A DNA stretch of 64,000 nucleotides from Cryptomeria japonica (Eukaryota > Streptophyta > Pinopsida > Cupressales > Cupressaceae), in the NCBI RefSeq assembly GCF_030272615.1, contig NC_081415.1:370515667-370579666 (forward strand), written 5' to 3'. Shown here one piece after another: positions 11,540 to 24,140 of the stretch (the first letter of the stretch is position 1; each line of letters starts with the position of its first letter). Below the pieces are notes generated by a model. It was not told the DNA's origin. It saw nothing but the letters and a program-made list of their open reading frames with translations, and did not search any database. The translations under genes were made by a program, and so were the position numbers.

Positions 11540-14500
11540 ATGGAATCATCATCTAAAACTAATAAGACCGGAAAGGGAAAAGAACCTATCGCTGCAAAAG
11601 AAAAACCTAAAAGACAAAAAAGGGAAGGGCATTCTTTGGCCCAGGACCTGATTGACCAGTGCCCATCATCTAGTTTGAGGTCCAAGAATATTAGAGCTGA
11701 TGAGGAAGGCCTGGAGGACCGGTTTGAGGATCTTGGAGATATATGGATAGAATTGAGAGGGTATGAATTATTCATATATGGGTACAACAGAAGAGTTTCC
11801 TCTCAACCTATCAACAATTTATGGCGATTGAACTTAGGAAGGTTAGTTGTGGCTAATGTATTCCTGAATGTGGAGCTCATTAAGGCATTGGCAAACAATT
11901 ATGACCCTATAACCAGGACCATATATAGCTACATGGGTGAGCCAATTCTTGCAATCAGAAAGGAGGTTATTGACACCGTGTTTGAGTTGGATTGAGGATT
12001 TGAAGAATTGATTGACCTCAAGAAGTTAACAAGTGAATATTTTAACCTAGAGCACATTTACAAAATGTAGAGACTCCCTATACATAGACATAGGAATGCA
12101 GGGTCCTTAGTGCCACTAGGTCAGGATGATAAAGCTCCCTATGATGTCAACTCTTTCCATCCATATTTCAAGTATACCTATTACTGTGTTGCCCAAGTAC
12201 TAGGGATAAAAGCTCATCCTTTGATGGATATTGCAGCCATGGTCATTTGTGTCGATTTGTAGTCTAAGGACCCCTGCTTCTTTGATTTTTCTACTTATTT
12301 GGTTGAGGTTTTGAATCATGGGTTAGAAAAGTTAAAGGGGGATGTCATCAATGTTCATTTCAAGCATTATTCCTTACTTATGCATATGCTATTGTATGTG
12401 GGCCAAGATGAAGGGTTATGGCCAGAAGAGTTATGTGTCAGGACACATGACAATGTTGGGATGAGAAAATCATTGCAACTATAGGTTTCTTCATGGGACC
12501 AGAGGTATGCGAATAATCAATATTGGCATTTTGAGGAGTTCTTTGTCAAGCCAATATATAGACTATTGGGATGCCTGTGCGATCATTCCCTTGCACCAAA
12601 GGTTCAAAGATTCCTAAGACCAAAAGATTTCATTGAAGATCCCTCAATTGAACACAGTTGGGGACATTGGTATTGTTTTTTAGACTACACACAAGTCAAG
12701 GTATATGGATTCGAAGGGAGACCATACTTACTACCACTTACAGTCCCTAACAGAGTGGCTTGTCTAGAAATTGTGATGCAACTGTCAATAGTGAGTACAG
12801 AACATCTGACAAGTCATGGGAAACAATCAATTGTACCTGGGTTGTTAGTATTTTCAGATTTTATTGTAAAAAGTCCAAAGAGTTATGGCCTGCTATAGAT
12901 AAAATTGGATTATTATGGCATGGCTATGGGCAATCCAAGGCCCAATTTTGATCTTGAAGGATACATAAGGATAGCTCGGTCATCACAAAAGATGAAGGCT
13001 GGAGAGCATAAATCTTACCTACCGGATGACCTCATTAAGAACATTGGCAGAGAAGAGGCTAGAGTGAAGCGAATAAAGTTTGAGAAAGCAATGCAGGCTT
13101 ATAAATGGAATCTTTTTAGAAGGAAAATGGATGAGAACGTGCTACAAAAGATTGAAGACCCCTTGGAGTTGGCCAACAAACTTGTGGAGCATGAATTGGA
13201 AATACTTGAGGGAGTCCTGCCTCATGTTTTTAGGGATTACATTGATACTATTAGGAATACAGAGCCTTTGGCTCATATGTCTCCTGCTTCCACATCTGGC
13301 ATTGTTCCATTCACTCCTCGACAGGATTACCCCCCTGGTTATGAAGAGGATACACTGATAGACTTGCCAATAGGACAAATAAATGTCTAAGAAGTGGCTG
13401 ACATCATATTCTTGGAGCATGAGGATTTCATTGCTGATAGTGACTTCATTGCTTCCAAGGAGTTCACCGCATTCCTCTATCAACATAAAGGATCTCAAAT
13501 TAGGAATAACATGAGAAATAGTGAAGAAGAGCAGTAGCTTCAAAAGTTACAAGAGGAGATGGATCTTGTGATGAGAGAAATGACACCTGAGAAGGGAAGA
13601 TAGTTGCTTAAGGAAGCCGGTGTGCTATTATACTCTAGATGGGACATGAACTCTACATTGTTGTTTGATGGATTCCTCAAGAAACAGGACCCAAGTAGGC
13701 AAATGATGCCAAAAGAGATTGGTAAACTCTTTAGAGGATCAAGATATGATCCAAATCAGAAGGCTCTTCTACAATGGGCTATCTATCCCAAAGATAAAAG
13801 ACCTATATTGGTTGATATAGAAGAAGCTTTTGGACATTTGATGGTGTAGTAGGTTGGAAAGACTGACCCTAGAACAACTACCAAACTAAATTTGGATGTC
13901 GCTAAACTGAAACAAGATCAAATAGAGTTTCTGGTCTAATAAAATTCTACATACAAAAGCCTATATGAGAAAACCGATGAAGAAAAATAGAGGTTGCAAG
14001 AAAGATTGCTTCAAATTGATACAAGTACCAATCAAACAGGGATGACATACGATGTTGATAGAGATGCCATGGATGCCTTGACAGACGCTATGTATTGGAG
14101 GAATAGGGCCGAAAAGACATCTCGACAAGTAGAAAAGGTACATCAAAAGATGGATAAGTTGATTCTAGAGATCATTGAACATAGGTTCAGAAGTATGATG
14201 CAAGTCACAGAAATATATTCGAAAACATACACTGGAATAGTTAGAGCTTTGAAAGAGCATGAAAGGCTCAGGTCTCAGTTGGAAGACATGATGAATGACA
14301 ATAGTCTGATTAATCTAGGTGAGAAAATTGAAGCTGAGGCTTACTCTAAGTCCCATGATGAATTGGCAAATCAATTAAGGAAAGAGATTCAGAGGCTGGA
14401 TGATGGGAATACCCCTAGGGTGCCCTCTTTTTACAGTAATGGTGAGTTAGTATCTTCCGAACAGTGGAAATAAGAGTTCACTGATGAGAATAATCGAGTA

Positions 14501-14668
14501 GTAGCAGAGGTGGATCGAGACAAAGAATTGTCACTTTGTGTTAACCATATTCTATCCAATCATTTCCAGATAGAAAGCGACATGAGGACACTAAACAATG
14601 ACATTCTAATGTATAGAGATGATAAGTACATTCAACACATAGGAATGTTGAACTTGTTTATCTTCTAG
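11540..14668 (+). pseudogene. Family X protein, unrecognised; nonsense-riddled but without frameshift
   Basis: A single frame of about 1040 codons runs from the ATG at 11540 (MESSSKTNKTG...) to a TAG at 14666. I count 14 internal stops: nine TAG, four TAA, one TGA, and no frameshift. Visible parts are a basic N-terminus (KEKPKRQKREG), a helical region with LGRLVVANVFLNVELI and ILAIRKEVIDTVFELD (about 11830-11992), HYSLLMHMLLY (about 12364-12396), FLRPKDFIEDPSIEH and VYGFEGRPYLLPL (about 12610-12740), a KEAGVLLYSRWD block (about 13610-13645) and a C-terminal coiled coil (about 13990-14470). Every named block recurs in family Y at 18117-21799. No known catalytic motif was recognised. It may be a Gag-like or plant-transposon-associated protein, which is inference only. 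Confidence 0.65.
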
Positions 14669-15075
14669 TTTGTTAACAAAAGTGCTAATTAATAGTTATG
14701 TGCTGAAAAGCCACGATGCTTGGTGACAATGTATACCCTCATATAAATGAGGGAACTTTTGTAACAATAATGATCATTAGAGAAGAAGTAGAATATAACC
14801 TCGGGCTTACTATTGTACCATTTTCTGAACATACATAATATAATCAGTCATCTTTCCTTTGTGTATATGTTGTGGATTACTGCATCTTTCTGTAGGTAGT
14901 TGCTTGTTATATTATCTAAAGGAGATAAGGTTACTTGTGTTCTTCCAATAAAACTTTGTGTTTCATATTGTGGATTTGAATAAAAGATTTACTTGCAAAT
15001 ATAGTTTTGTATATAGTGCGTCTACATATTATCTCAACCATGGTGCGCCTGCATGTGTATATAATTTTGTTTATA
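14650..15075 (+). repeat. Repeat block B, copy 1
   Basis: Starts over the last codons of family X and continues downstream. 'ctagtttgttaacaaaa' with 'tatgtgctgaaaa' at 14665-14710, and 'ctcaaccatggtgcgcctgcat' near 15033-15055, match 23228-23300 and about 24095-24115. The two copies fall out of alignment at about 15075 and 24140, so that may be the shared element end. No gene. Confidence 0.55.
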
Positions 15076-15660
15076 GGTGGAAAGCCTGAGGTTCAATGTT
15101 GAACTTGGTTGCTCTTATACCACATGTAATATTCCACATCTGGCATACACTTGAGCCAACTAACTCACTGGTTTACTAACCAACTATCTAGTGAACTGCT
15201 TAATGTCTACTAAGAATAATGGTCATAAATGACCATCATAAGATAATTAACATACACTTGAGTCAATTGATTCATTGGTTACAAAACTTCTAGGTTTAGC
15301 TGATCCAATTCGTTACATAAGAGTCTCATGTCTACTCACATTAACAGTTTACAAGGACCTTCATAGGATTGTGACATAACCTAACAAGCCAACTGCTACA
15401 AATCCCCTATCTCTAACAAGCTTCAATTGTCACCATGGAATTAAACCTAATACAACATTGGTTCCCTTATTTAGCTAAATTAACACATCATATTATGACT
15501 CAACAAAAAATACGGTTCTAATATATTTTTTTGTCTTTCTATATTCCCAAAAGTATGCATTGAGACTGGTTATAATCTGATTATAACCAATGTGCATTGA
15601 TGAACCATATTCAGTTGAACTATGAGTTAAGAGTGGAAAACAAATAAACATAGAAAACAA
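15076..15660 (-). mobile_element. Probable minus-strand LTR and primer-site scrap
   Basis: On the minus strand, TGGTATAAGAGC at about 15112-15123 closely resembles the initiator-Met primer site TGGTATCAGAGC and follows an LTR-like end in 'ATTACA'. The putative LTR would extend rightwards from about 15125. Its far end was not found, and no coding sequence is attached. Confidence 0.4.
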
Positions 15661-16107
15661 AAAAACATACAATAGCTACAAATTATAGCAAGGTATTGTA
15701 ACTATAAGATAGAAACCATCCTAGGAGCCTCCAATATATCAAAAGTTGAGAAAGTTGCAAGCTTACTATACAAAGACAGTGATCACTATAAAGTTGTCGT
15801 CAAGTTCAAAGCATTGATTTGTGGTAACAAAGGGTTTCATATGGGGATAGAGTAGTCTCATGAAATATCATGACATTCATAATCATATTCAGTTGAGTAG
15901 TCAAATCTTCAAGATAGATTGGTGATAGTGCAGTCATTCTGTTGAGCATCAAATCTGAATTAAGTAAAATATCTTGATTTGAGAAATTAAATCATAGAAT
16001 CCATCTCTCTTTGGAAGAAATCATCATTTTCATTGATACCGTAATGACCCATAAGTTATCGAACAAGTCTAAAAGTATTCTATCGAAGTATCTAAGATTC
16101 AAACAGT
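15661..16107. other. No recognisable feature
   Basis: AT-rich sequence with no open frame and no match that I could see to the other repeats in the window. Confidence 0.3.
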
Positions 16108-16330
16108 ATTGATGAGACCCAGCGATGTCTCATCGATATAAAAGGGGCATCGAAGAAAGCAAACGCTAATTGAAACTTCAGAAAGGACTCATCGAAGATA
16201 GTAACTCCATCGATAAAAGATTTCAAGGAAAGTGGAGATGGTTCTCATCGACAAGAAAACGTCTTCGAGGATATAACACTATCGGTGCAAAAAGACTCAC
16301 CGAAAGAGATGGTCCTGTTATCACTGTTTT
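16108..16330 (+). repeat. Repeat block A, copy 2 (truncated)
   Basis: Matches the start of block A: the 'gatgagacccagcgatgtctcatc' hairpin region, then a TATA-like GATATAAAAGG near 16133, then 'ctatcggtgcaa'. It stops at about 16330, where unrelated sequence leading to family Y begins. Confidence 0.65.
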
Positions 16331-16655
16331 AAAAAATGGATGTTCTCGGTCCATAATAGGCTAATTTTGTTGAAATTTTGAGTTTGGTATTGGCCTTGTT
16401 ACCTCTGTTTTGTTGTAAGCCAATGGGAAGGTTTAGGGGTTTTAAGTTTTAACCTTCAAGCTGTCTGAGTAAAAACCTGGTTCTAATTCTGCAGTACTTT
16501 TTACCACTTAAGTGATGGGTCTGTTTGTCATGAGAAGTGTCCCCTCATTGTTATTTACTTCGGTGGTCCCTTAAATATTCTAAATTTTATATGCCTATTA
16601 CTTTGCCTTTTTCCTAATGTTTATCGGGCCTTGTAAGTGTCATGCAACTCTTTGT

Positions 16656-17785
16656 TGATCCAACGGCCTGCATTGATTCATAGCTGGGAGATGCTCATGG
16701 TTTACCTATTGCGAAGCAGCGAAAAGATGGTAGGCCCGGGCGAGGTGGTCAATAGAAGGAATAAAAGCAGTGCAAGTCCCTGAGATCTAACGGCTCACAT
16801 TATTTCATGGGATGAAGATGATCATGAGCTACGTATCGCAAAATGGAGAAAAGGAAAGTGGGTCCACGCGGTAGTAAAGCTAAAGTTAAAGATTGATCAT
16901 TTCTCTTTTGATCGGATGGATCACGTGGTTTCATGGGATGAAGATGATAGAGTTTTACCCTCCACAAAATAGCAAAAAGTGGTGGGTCCCAAAAGTAGGC
17001 AGGTTTTCCAAAGAGTAAAGAGTGGTTGGTTCAGAGAATGATCAACGGCCCGTGTTGATTCATGGCCAAAAGTTGCTCGAGATTTAGCCTTCGCGAAGTA
17101 GTGAAATGATATGGCAGTCTAGTTAGCGGTCTAGGTGGTTTAGGTGGCAAATCAGAAAGTCACACATGCCCTCAAGGTTAAGTAAATCAAAGGATAAACT
17201 TGGTGACCAGGTGGTGGGCCCAACAGATAGATTGAATCATACTGCCAATGAAGAGGTGACCTGTCAGGCATAGGTGGCAGTTTAGAAGTGGATCGCATGG
17301 ACGTTTTTTGGCAAGTAAGAAGTTGCCACATCGGTTTCTTAGGAGATTGAATGCCAGGGTGGATAGTGCTAAATTAGAGGGCCCACATCTACCGGATTAA
17401 ATTTGTTAAAGAGCGGGTATCTCGAGGAGGATCCAATGGTGGGCACTATTTCGCAGCCCGAAGGAGCAGGACAGTTACCGTTCGTGAAACGGTGAAGACT
17501 GTTAGCCATAACCACTTGGTGCATGGTTAGTGAGGTAAAATGTCAAGTTAGGACATGATAAAGACCGATCAAGTTCTATCTGATTGGATGGCTAGCGTGG
17601 TTTCGCTGGGTTAAAGTGCACGATGGTTACCGTTTGCAAAATAGTGAAAGGAATTTTAGCCCATTGTCGGATGAGGAAAAGTCAAAAGGTAAAAGTAGTG
17701 CAAGTTCTATCTGATCAGATGGTTGGTGTGACTTCACTAGATGAACATGCAAGGGTTTTATGCTCTGCGAAATAGTGAAAGAGCG
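16656..17785 (+). repeat. Degenerate tandem array, seven dispersed ~80-bp units
   Basis: A motif of the form 'gatc-aacgg/gatgg ... gtggtttcatggg ... ttacc-ttcgcgaaatagtgaaa' recurs at about 16656-16740, 16782-16866, 16909-16990, 17040-17116, 17430-17506, 17579-17652 and 17705-17785. Units are diverged and separated by unequal spacers, many carrying 'gtgggtccc' or 'gtgggccc'. No coding function is evident. The array lies in the long leader of family Y. The stretch from 16331 to 16655 holds nothing I recognise. Confidence 0.65.
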
Positions 17786-18116
17786 AAAAGAAAAAATACT
17801 CAGGATAGTTTTGACCCGTTGGAGCCAAATTTTTGAATTCTTTCATGAATTCAATTATGAAGGGACGGCTGAAGCATGCGGTGTTAATGTCACAGTTAAG
17901 AAGCCCAATTGTCGTATATACTCTCACATCAATTTAATGAAGGTATCATTTCAAAGAAGTTGCTGCAGAGAAAGTTGGTGCAGAGCAAAATTCTTCAAGC
18001 CAAAATCAGGTTTTCTTGTTCTTTGCTTACCCATTGCTTGAAAATTGTTGAATTGTGGTTTTGTTCTATTAAAGAACTACTTTGATTGATAATTGGCATA
18101 CTTGCATACTTTCAAA

Positions 18117-21100
18117 ATGGCAACCAGATGGGAATTGACAGGAAAGGTGAACTATTAGGGCAAAAACATCTGTGATGATTTTCTAGAGCAGTTAACCATG
18201 TCAACTAATGTTGGGGCTAGGGCCAAAGAGTTAGTACCAAAAAACCCTCATTTGAAAATTGGGGATGGCTTGTATGACAAAGGAAATTGATTAAGGGACC
18301 TCGAAATAGGGATATCAGGTCTAAGTCTTTTTAAAGTTGGTTTTTGTCAGAGACATGCCCCCACCAATTTGAATAGCATCTGGGAACTGGATGTGGGGAA
18401 GCTTGTGGTCCCTGGTGTGTTCATGGATGTAGATTTGTTGACCCTGATCACATAGAATTATGACCCTGCTGCCAGATGTATCAGAAATATAAAGGGATCA
18501 GCCCTAGTTGAAATCAAAGATGATGAGTTTAGAAATGTTTTCAAGCTTAGTGAAGCTTCAAATTATCTTGAGCCTATTGATTTTGAAGCATTAGCTCAAG
18601 TCTACAATGCACAAAGAGATCATCTTAGGAGTGGCCCATTGAGAGAATTCTTTGTTAAAATAGGAGGGTTAACAGTTGTAGGCCCTAGTACAATGGAACC
18701 ATTTTCCCTGAATTTGTTGACTTTAAGAGCTAAGGGTATGTATTGGACACTGTGTCAGATCTTTGGACAAGATGCTGAGAAACATATGCTAACCCATTAT
18801 ATGTCGATGACTGCCCAAATTCTAAACCCTTCCCTGCCAATAACATTTGATTTTACCCCATACCTCACTGATGCTATTCATGCAGAGCTTGTAGGGATTA
18901 AAAATGGTAAGGTGGATAGGCCATTTGGATGGTACTCCCTGTTAATGCACATGTTTTTGTTCAAAGGTGCTGATTATTTTGCAAAAGATATGGATTTGGT
19001 CAAGGTTAAAGATAAAGAGGAGATGCTTGTGCAACTTTGCAGCACTGTTCTATCTTGGGATAGAGAGGATGCTAGTTTTTTGAAGTTTGATAGATGCTTT
19101 GGATCTAAGATTAGAGTTCTTTTATGTGTAGAAAACCCTAGGATTCCTAAGGCTCTTTTGGAATTCCTTAGGCCTAAAGAGTTTGCAGAAGATATCAAGA
19201 TTGTTCACAACTAGGGAGACATGTATTTGTACCCTGTTTCTACTATTTTCAGAGTATATGGCTTCAGAGGAACCCCCTATCTATTGCCCTATCAGGTCCC
19301 ATTGAAGATAGGGATTGGAGAAGTGTTGAGACAGATTGGAGGAGTACAAGAAGTCGAGCTGACCAATAGGGGTAAAGGGACCATTTTCCCAACTATTACT
19401 ATGGCCCATCATTTTGTAATTACCAAAGGTGGCTGGAAATACTTTGAAGAATTCTTTAAGTCATATATGTTGTCAACTGCAGTTTCAAGGAGTGCAAACC
19501 CTGAGAATTTCTTCAATGGCATGTTCAAAAATAGGGTAGTATGTAAAAGTAGGCCTCACAAATTTCAATTTCCTAAAGATTTAATTAGAAATGAATTCAG
19601 CTTAGATGAGTAGGAATTAAGAAAGGAGAAGTGGCTTGCATACAAAAGAGGACTTGATTTTATTCATCAATTTGATTCTAGCTATGACCCTCTTTCTAGT
19701 TTCACCCCTTTTGAAGAGAAGGTTAAATTCTTAATTCTTTATTTTGAAGACCTGATGTAAACCCTGAAAGAAAAAAGGGAGGCTATAATGCAAAATGATC
19801 CTGATAGGGCTGAATTGGTCTTAGCTAAGCTTGCCTTTGCTAAGGCTATCCCACCTAGTAATTATATGATGCATAAAAAATATAAATATATTGTGATGAT
19901 GCCAATGACAAGTGAGCCTTCCACTTCAAGAGGAAAAAGGGCCATTGAAGATGTCATTGATATTCAAGATTCCCCTAAAAGGCAAAGAGTAGGGAAGGAA
20001 GTTGAAACTGATGCGCCTCAATACTCTCCATCTCAATCCCCTATTCACATAGGAGATGAGAAAGCAGTGGCCGAACAATTTCTACAGTTAGGGAGTCTCA
20101 GTGAAATTGCATACACCTATGATGAGACCCAAGAGGGAATGTCGGAAGAGCCACCTAGTGCTAAAATGAATATAACTGATGGTGAGCTAAAGGGAAAGGA
20201 ATTAGACCTCACTATCAAACAAGCTAGTGAAGAGTTTCTAGCTGATAGCAATTTTGTCACAATAGGGGATTTCATGCAATTTGTATGTAAACAAAACATT
20301 GAACAATTCAAGGCTAGATGTGAAAAGAGAATGAGTGAGTAGTCTCACAAAGATACAAATTTAGTGGAAGAAGAGGTTAAATAAGAAATGATGGTTGAAT
20401 TCAAAGCTATCACTCCTAAGGCTGGAAGAGAGATGGTGTCAAAGGCTGGTGTTCTAATCCTCCCTAAATGGGATATAGCAGATGCATTGGTTCTTGAAGC
20501 AGTTAGAAAAGAAACCAAGCCAATGAAGGGAGTGACATTTAGCAAAGATAATGCTTCTCTGGTCATGTGGTCCCTCAAGAGGGATGAAAGTAGAAGAAGG
20601 AAAGATACCTAGGGATCTAATCTTCTAGGAGGTATGATTGTAAAAAGAGTCCAGGATACAGGGGTGGTAGAAGCTACCAGTACAGTCTTAGAAACTGCAA
20701 AGTTTAATGTGGCAGTAGCAGAGAAAGAAGCAGAGGAAAAAGCTGATCTCCAAGTCAAGTTGGAGACAATTTTAAAGGCTTATAATGAAGCCAAAAAGGA
20801 GGTAGCCAATAGGGATACTATTATTGCTAGACTTCAGAGTCAGTTGGTAGGACAACACCAAGTAGGTGAGAACTCTACCCTGGCGATCTCTTCTTCTCCA
20901 GCAAGACCTCCACCTAAAAATCCTATTATAGAATTCCCCCCTTCTACTATGCCTTCTGGTTTTCAACCAACTGAGACTTTTAAACATGAGTTGGAAAAAA
21001 TGAAACAAGCTCAAGCCTTGCTTGCAAGTAAGTATGAAGAGAAGGTAAAGGCCGCCATTTTGAGTTTTGTTGATATAGTAGAGGCCCCCACTATGCACAC

Positions 21101-21799
21101 TAATATGAAAAGAACTTTAGACACTATGTGTGAGTTAAATGAGGACAAGGCTATTTTAGAGCCTATTTTGAATAAGTGAATGCCAAGAGAAGTGGATTTA
21201 TAACTTATGTGTGCATCCTATGATGAAGCAAGATCTTATGTTACTATCAAATCCACATTTGAGTTTGCAAAAGGTTTGACCAAGTTAGCAGAAGGAAGAG
21301 CCAATGTAGAGAGGAAATCTAACTTGTACAGAAAAGAATATACTGAGCATAAATTTGAATTATTTCCTGGGGGTTTTGTCAGCCAAAATCAGTTGAAGGA
21401 CAAATAGGTATGGCTTGATGAGCTGGGAGCTAATTTGTCTTTGAGGGTAAATGAAATTGTTAACAAATATGACACCTCTTTGTTTGTTAAAACAATTGAG
21501 GAGATAGAAAAGATAAAATCACATTACGGTTTTTTGGAATCAGAGGTGAGGAAAATAAGAAACTCTTGAAAAGGTTACTTAAGTTAGAGAAAAAGATTGT
21601 TGGCTACTCATGGCCTACGAATGATGTGTTCCAAGAGTGGACCAAAAGGTATAAGATGCAAGAGGAAGATGCTCTAGAATAGTTGGAAGATGCTCTGGGA
21701 CAGTTAGAAGATGTTGCAAAAGAGTTAACAACCGAAAAGGCCGTTGAGACAGAAAAAGACTTGTAACTGCTTCTTGAAAGAAGCTATGGTTGTAACTAA
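18117..21799 (+). pseudogene. Family Y protein, unrecognised homologue of family X
   Basis: The frame starts at the ATG at 18117 (MATRWELTGKV...) and stays in frame 0 to about 21550, with in-frame stops including 19212, 19611, 20340, 20610, 21177 and 21405. One frameshift near 21555 restores reading to about 21799, for about 1220 codons. It shares with X the blocks VGKLVVPGVFMDVDLL (about 18390-18440), WYSLLMHMFLF (about 18931-18963), FLRPKEFAEDIKIVHN with VYGFRGTPYLLPY (about 19160-19290) and SKAGVLILPKWD (about 20439-20475). The stop at 19212 falls at the position of a Trp in X. The C-terminal third is charged and probably coiled coil. No enzyme motif is visible and no Gag, protease or polymerase lies next to it. 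Function unknown. Confidence 0.65.
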
Positions 21800-22659
21800 T
21801 TTTCCTTAGGGATGTTCGAAGCTTGTATGCATCCATAATTTTATAAATGGATACCATGACAGAGGAAAAATGATCACAAGAATTTGTAAAGAAACTCTGC
21901 AGAAATTTATCTGCATTTTTTCTAGTGTTTCACAAAAAACTATCTAAGTTTTGTAAGATTTTCCAAATTGAATATAAATATATAGACCATTAACTTTGAG
22001 CCTAAAATTTGTGTTATCTTCTACTATGCTTTCAAATATTTTACTGGTTTCATTTGGGTAATTTAGGGTTATTTCAATTGAACAGGGATTGTAATGCAAT
22101 CTTTATAGATATGTTTCTTAGCTTTCTTCTTTAGGAGGGGAATTAAATATGCGAGAAATATCTTTATCAGTAGGCTATTTGTTGGGAACTTTGAATTTGA
22201 TGAACATTGTTTAGTATAACAAGGGAGGATTCTTATACATGTTAGGCATGTATGGAGTTGGTAGAAGCCAAAGTGATTGAGATGTATGGATATGTTTAAT
22301 TCTGAAGGTCTTGTTTAAAATAGATGACTCTATAGCCTGGATAAGGCACTGGTATCTATTAGTATTTTCTTTTCTAAATCTCTTGAGGATCAACACTAAA
22401 AATGAGGCTAAGTTTTCCTATATTTTTTTAGTTTTTTGTTTAAGGCAATAAGATCTACTAGTTTTTGGACAATGGTTACTGTGGATTTTGTTTAAAAGTG
22501 TGAAAGTATTCACATAAGGTATACCTGCCTGAACTATGGATAAGTTCGCAGTGTAGAAGGTTATTAAAACCTTGTCATATGTTGCTCTAAGGTTCTTGTT
22601 CCTTGATTTCTCCATTCACATACAGAGTTATTCTTACTCATCAAAGGGGATAAGAAGGG
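21800..22659. other. Family Y 3' region, no gene recognised
   Basis: AT-rich sequence following the Y reading frame. No LTR, terminal repeat or open frame of note was recognised. Confidence 0.3.
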
Positions 22660-24140
22660 GATCAGAATTTGAGAACAATAGGTCCCACCAACAAAAGGTT
22701 TCAAAGAAAGCAGAGGTGGCCCCCACCGATGAGAAAAGGCTTTCGAAGAAACAATATCATCGATGCAAGATAAAGAAGATTCACCAAAAGAAGCATTCTC
22801 ATCAAAAAAGTGATATCGATAAAACAGAAGAAAACTAGATCGATGAATGATATCTATAAGGATATGAGTTTCGATGGGAGGACAAAAGAAGTCACCGAAG
22901 TCCAAAATCTCTTCGACATGAAACCCAGCGGACATCAAAAAGATTTCGATGAGAATATGAGTTTCACAGAGACTAAAAGGAATGTCTCTGATACACATGG
23001 TTTCATCGATACAACTTTATTGGTGGAAGACAACAAAGAGAGGATAAAAGGGGCTTCGGTGAGACAACAGGCCCATTCATTGAAGGAGCATAGTGATATC
23101 GATGGAAAATGCATTTTGATGTTAAACCAAAGGAAGTCACCGAAGCCCAGGGTTTCTTCAACATAAAAGGGACCAATGGATATCAAATAGGTATCGGTGA
23201 GGAGATGGCAATACTCAATTTTTTTATCTTCCAGTTTGGTAAACAAAAAATGTTGGTTACCGATCATATGCTGAAAATTCATAGCGCTTGGTAATAATAT
23301 AACTAATAGACTCATCGAGAGGTGGTGGGTTTAAAAATTGTCTCATAAGTTTACACAATAAGTCCTAAAGAAATATAAAGACTTTGTAGCCCAAACAGCG
23401 AAGAAAGGCACTGGTCATCTATAGAATACAATTCATTGGTTCACATTTCATTTTAAAGAAATAGGAGTAGCTGAATAGGAAATATAGAGTAGACTATAAA
23501 TAGTGTATATACATAAATTTCAAGCACATAAATCAAATAATTTCTACAACAACAATCTTGAACTCATCTGCTATATCTCCATCCTGGCAATTTATGCCAT
23601 TCTGAGATGCATTAGGTTAGTCTTAGTCACTATAACACAATTTGCAACATGCATTAGGAGTTGTCCTCCTTACAAATAGTGCAACATTAAAAAGGTATTA
23701 TCAAAGCTACAACCACAATTCAAAGAGGAAGCTTACAAAGATAGGACAAAGCTAGGTACAGTCATAAGTCAAGGCAAATTCATAGTTGAAACTCAGTCCA
23801 AAATAGTGAAGAAGTGCAACAAATGACATGAGAAGTCTAAAGAAGTATTATAGCAATCATGAGTCAAGGATTAATGAAAAGAGTTTTTGCATCCATGATA
23901 CAATCCTTAAAAGCATCCATGATACAATCTCAAATACACTTGTTACCGTTCTCTTGGTGATTTTGCCCAATTGTGTATGTCTTGCTTATGTATGAAAATG
24001 GCATTTTGCAGCTTTCCACCGACCATGTATTTGAAATGTCTTTAATTTAGATATGGCATGAGCTTAGTCGTAGAGTGAGACTGGGGAGTTGGACCATCTC
24101 AACCATCGTGCACCTACATATGTATATAGTTTTGTGTATT
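22660..24140 (+). repeat. Blocks A and B fused: apparent ORF-less deletion derivative of the X element
   Basis: 22660-23215 matches block A and runs without a break into block B at about 23220. In the X copy the corresponding points (about 11140 and 14650) are separated by the whole X reading frame, so this copy appears to have lost about 3.5 kb internally. It ends near 24140. Short open frames inside it are incidental. Confidence 0.55.

Noticed and set aside
16334-22640. Family Y region as a complete LTR element
   Set aside because: I looked for a direct terminal repeat pair, primer site and polypurine tract around Y and found none that could be supported.
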